From NCBI GenBank assembly GCA_015486425.1, contig WFRQ01000399.1, positions 1-5,423 on the forward strand: DNA of 5,423 bases. Direction: 5' to 3'. The notes beneath the pieces were generated by a model. It did no database searches, was not told the DNA's origin, and saw only the letters and a program-made list of their open reading frames with translations. This DNA is from Deltaproteobacteria bacterium (GTDB lineage: Bacteria > Desulfobacterota > Dissulfuribacteria > Dissulfuribacterales > QOAL01). A program made the position numbers and the translations under genes. Position 1 is the first letter of the stretch; each line of letters opens with the position of its first letter. Of this stretch, positions 5,337-5,423 are shown one piece after another.

Positions 5337-5386
5337 CGTTCCCAAACTCCTGTTTGGGAACGTACAGCCGGAAGCTCCAGCTTCCA
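5337..5386 (+). repeat. Dispersed palindromic repeat, copy B (two consecutive hairpins)
   Basis: CGTTCCCAAAC (5337-5347) and GTTTGGGAACG (5352-5362) form a perfect 11-bp stem with a TCCT loop. Seven bases later GGAAGCT (5370-5376) and AGCTTCC (5379-5385) form a second perfect hairpin. It is in the same orientation as copy A and is the better preserved copy. It lies in gene-free sequence; nothing else is recognisable from 5293 to 5423. Confidence 0.8.
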
Positions 5387-5423
5387 CACAGCGGCAGGTG
5401 ACCCACCCTGCAGGTATCAATAA

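Overview
The window carries five protein-coding genes, all on the + strand, in two transcription blocks separated by about 800 bases of non-coding sequence rich in repeats. Gene content (a PEP/pyruvate dikinase-like enzyme with a non-standard C-terminus, a lone receiver protein, two double universal-stress-type proteins and an NrfD-type quinone-interacting membrane protein), strong GGAGG ribosome sites and mid-range base composition suggest an anaerobic, respiring Gram-negative bacterium. A Desulfobacterota ('deltaproteobacterial') or Nitrospirota-like lineage is my best guess. This is inference from gene style, not a database match.

Block 1 (1-3294). The window opens inside a PEP-synthase-like gene, just after the place where its swivelling phosphohistidine domain should have its catalytic His. 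Its last 11 bases overlap the start of a CheY-like receiver gene. After a 41-base gap comes a universal-stress-like gene (best start ATG 1443), and after a 116-base gap with a strong hairpin comes a second one (2351-3196). A rho-independent terminator at 3252-3294 closes the block. Phosphotransfer chemistry, a phosphorylatable receiver and two nucleotide-binding-fold stress proteins read as an energy- or stress-sensing unit, but no output domain is visible.

Non-coding region (3197-4004). In order it holds the terminator, a perfect 14-bp inverted repeat, a dispersed palindromic repeat of the GTTCCCA...TGGGAAC type (copy A), and a 171-bp element with 18-bp terminal inverted repeats that is symmetrical about its centre (a MITE candidate). 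It ends with a roughly 330-base upstream region for the next gene, containing a weak sigma-54-like site and a leader in which one segment could pair either with an upstream GGAGG segment or with the ribosome-binding site.

Block 2 (4005-5292). A single gene encodes a 396-residue NrfD/PsrC/HybB-type membrane protein with about ten hydrophobic segments. It has no iron-sulfur or catalytic partner beside it and is closed by two tandem hairpins, the second an excellent terminator. The remaining 130 bases hold a tandem 9-bp repeat and copy B of the palindromic repeat, and no gene.

The best leads are the orphan NrfD gene with its possible leader switch, the symmetric MITE-like element, the unusual C-terminal domain of the PEP-synthase-like protein, and the paired palindromic repeats. 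I see no CRISPR array, tRNA, rRNA or intact transposase.
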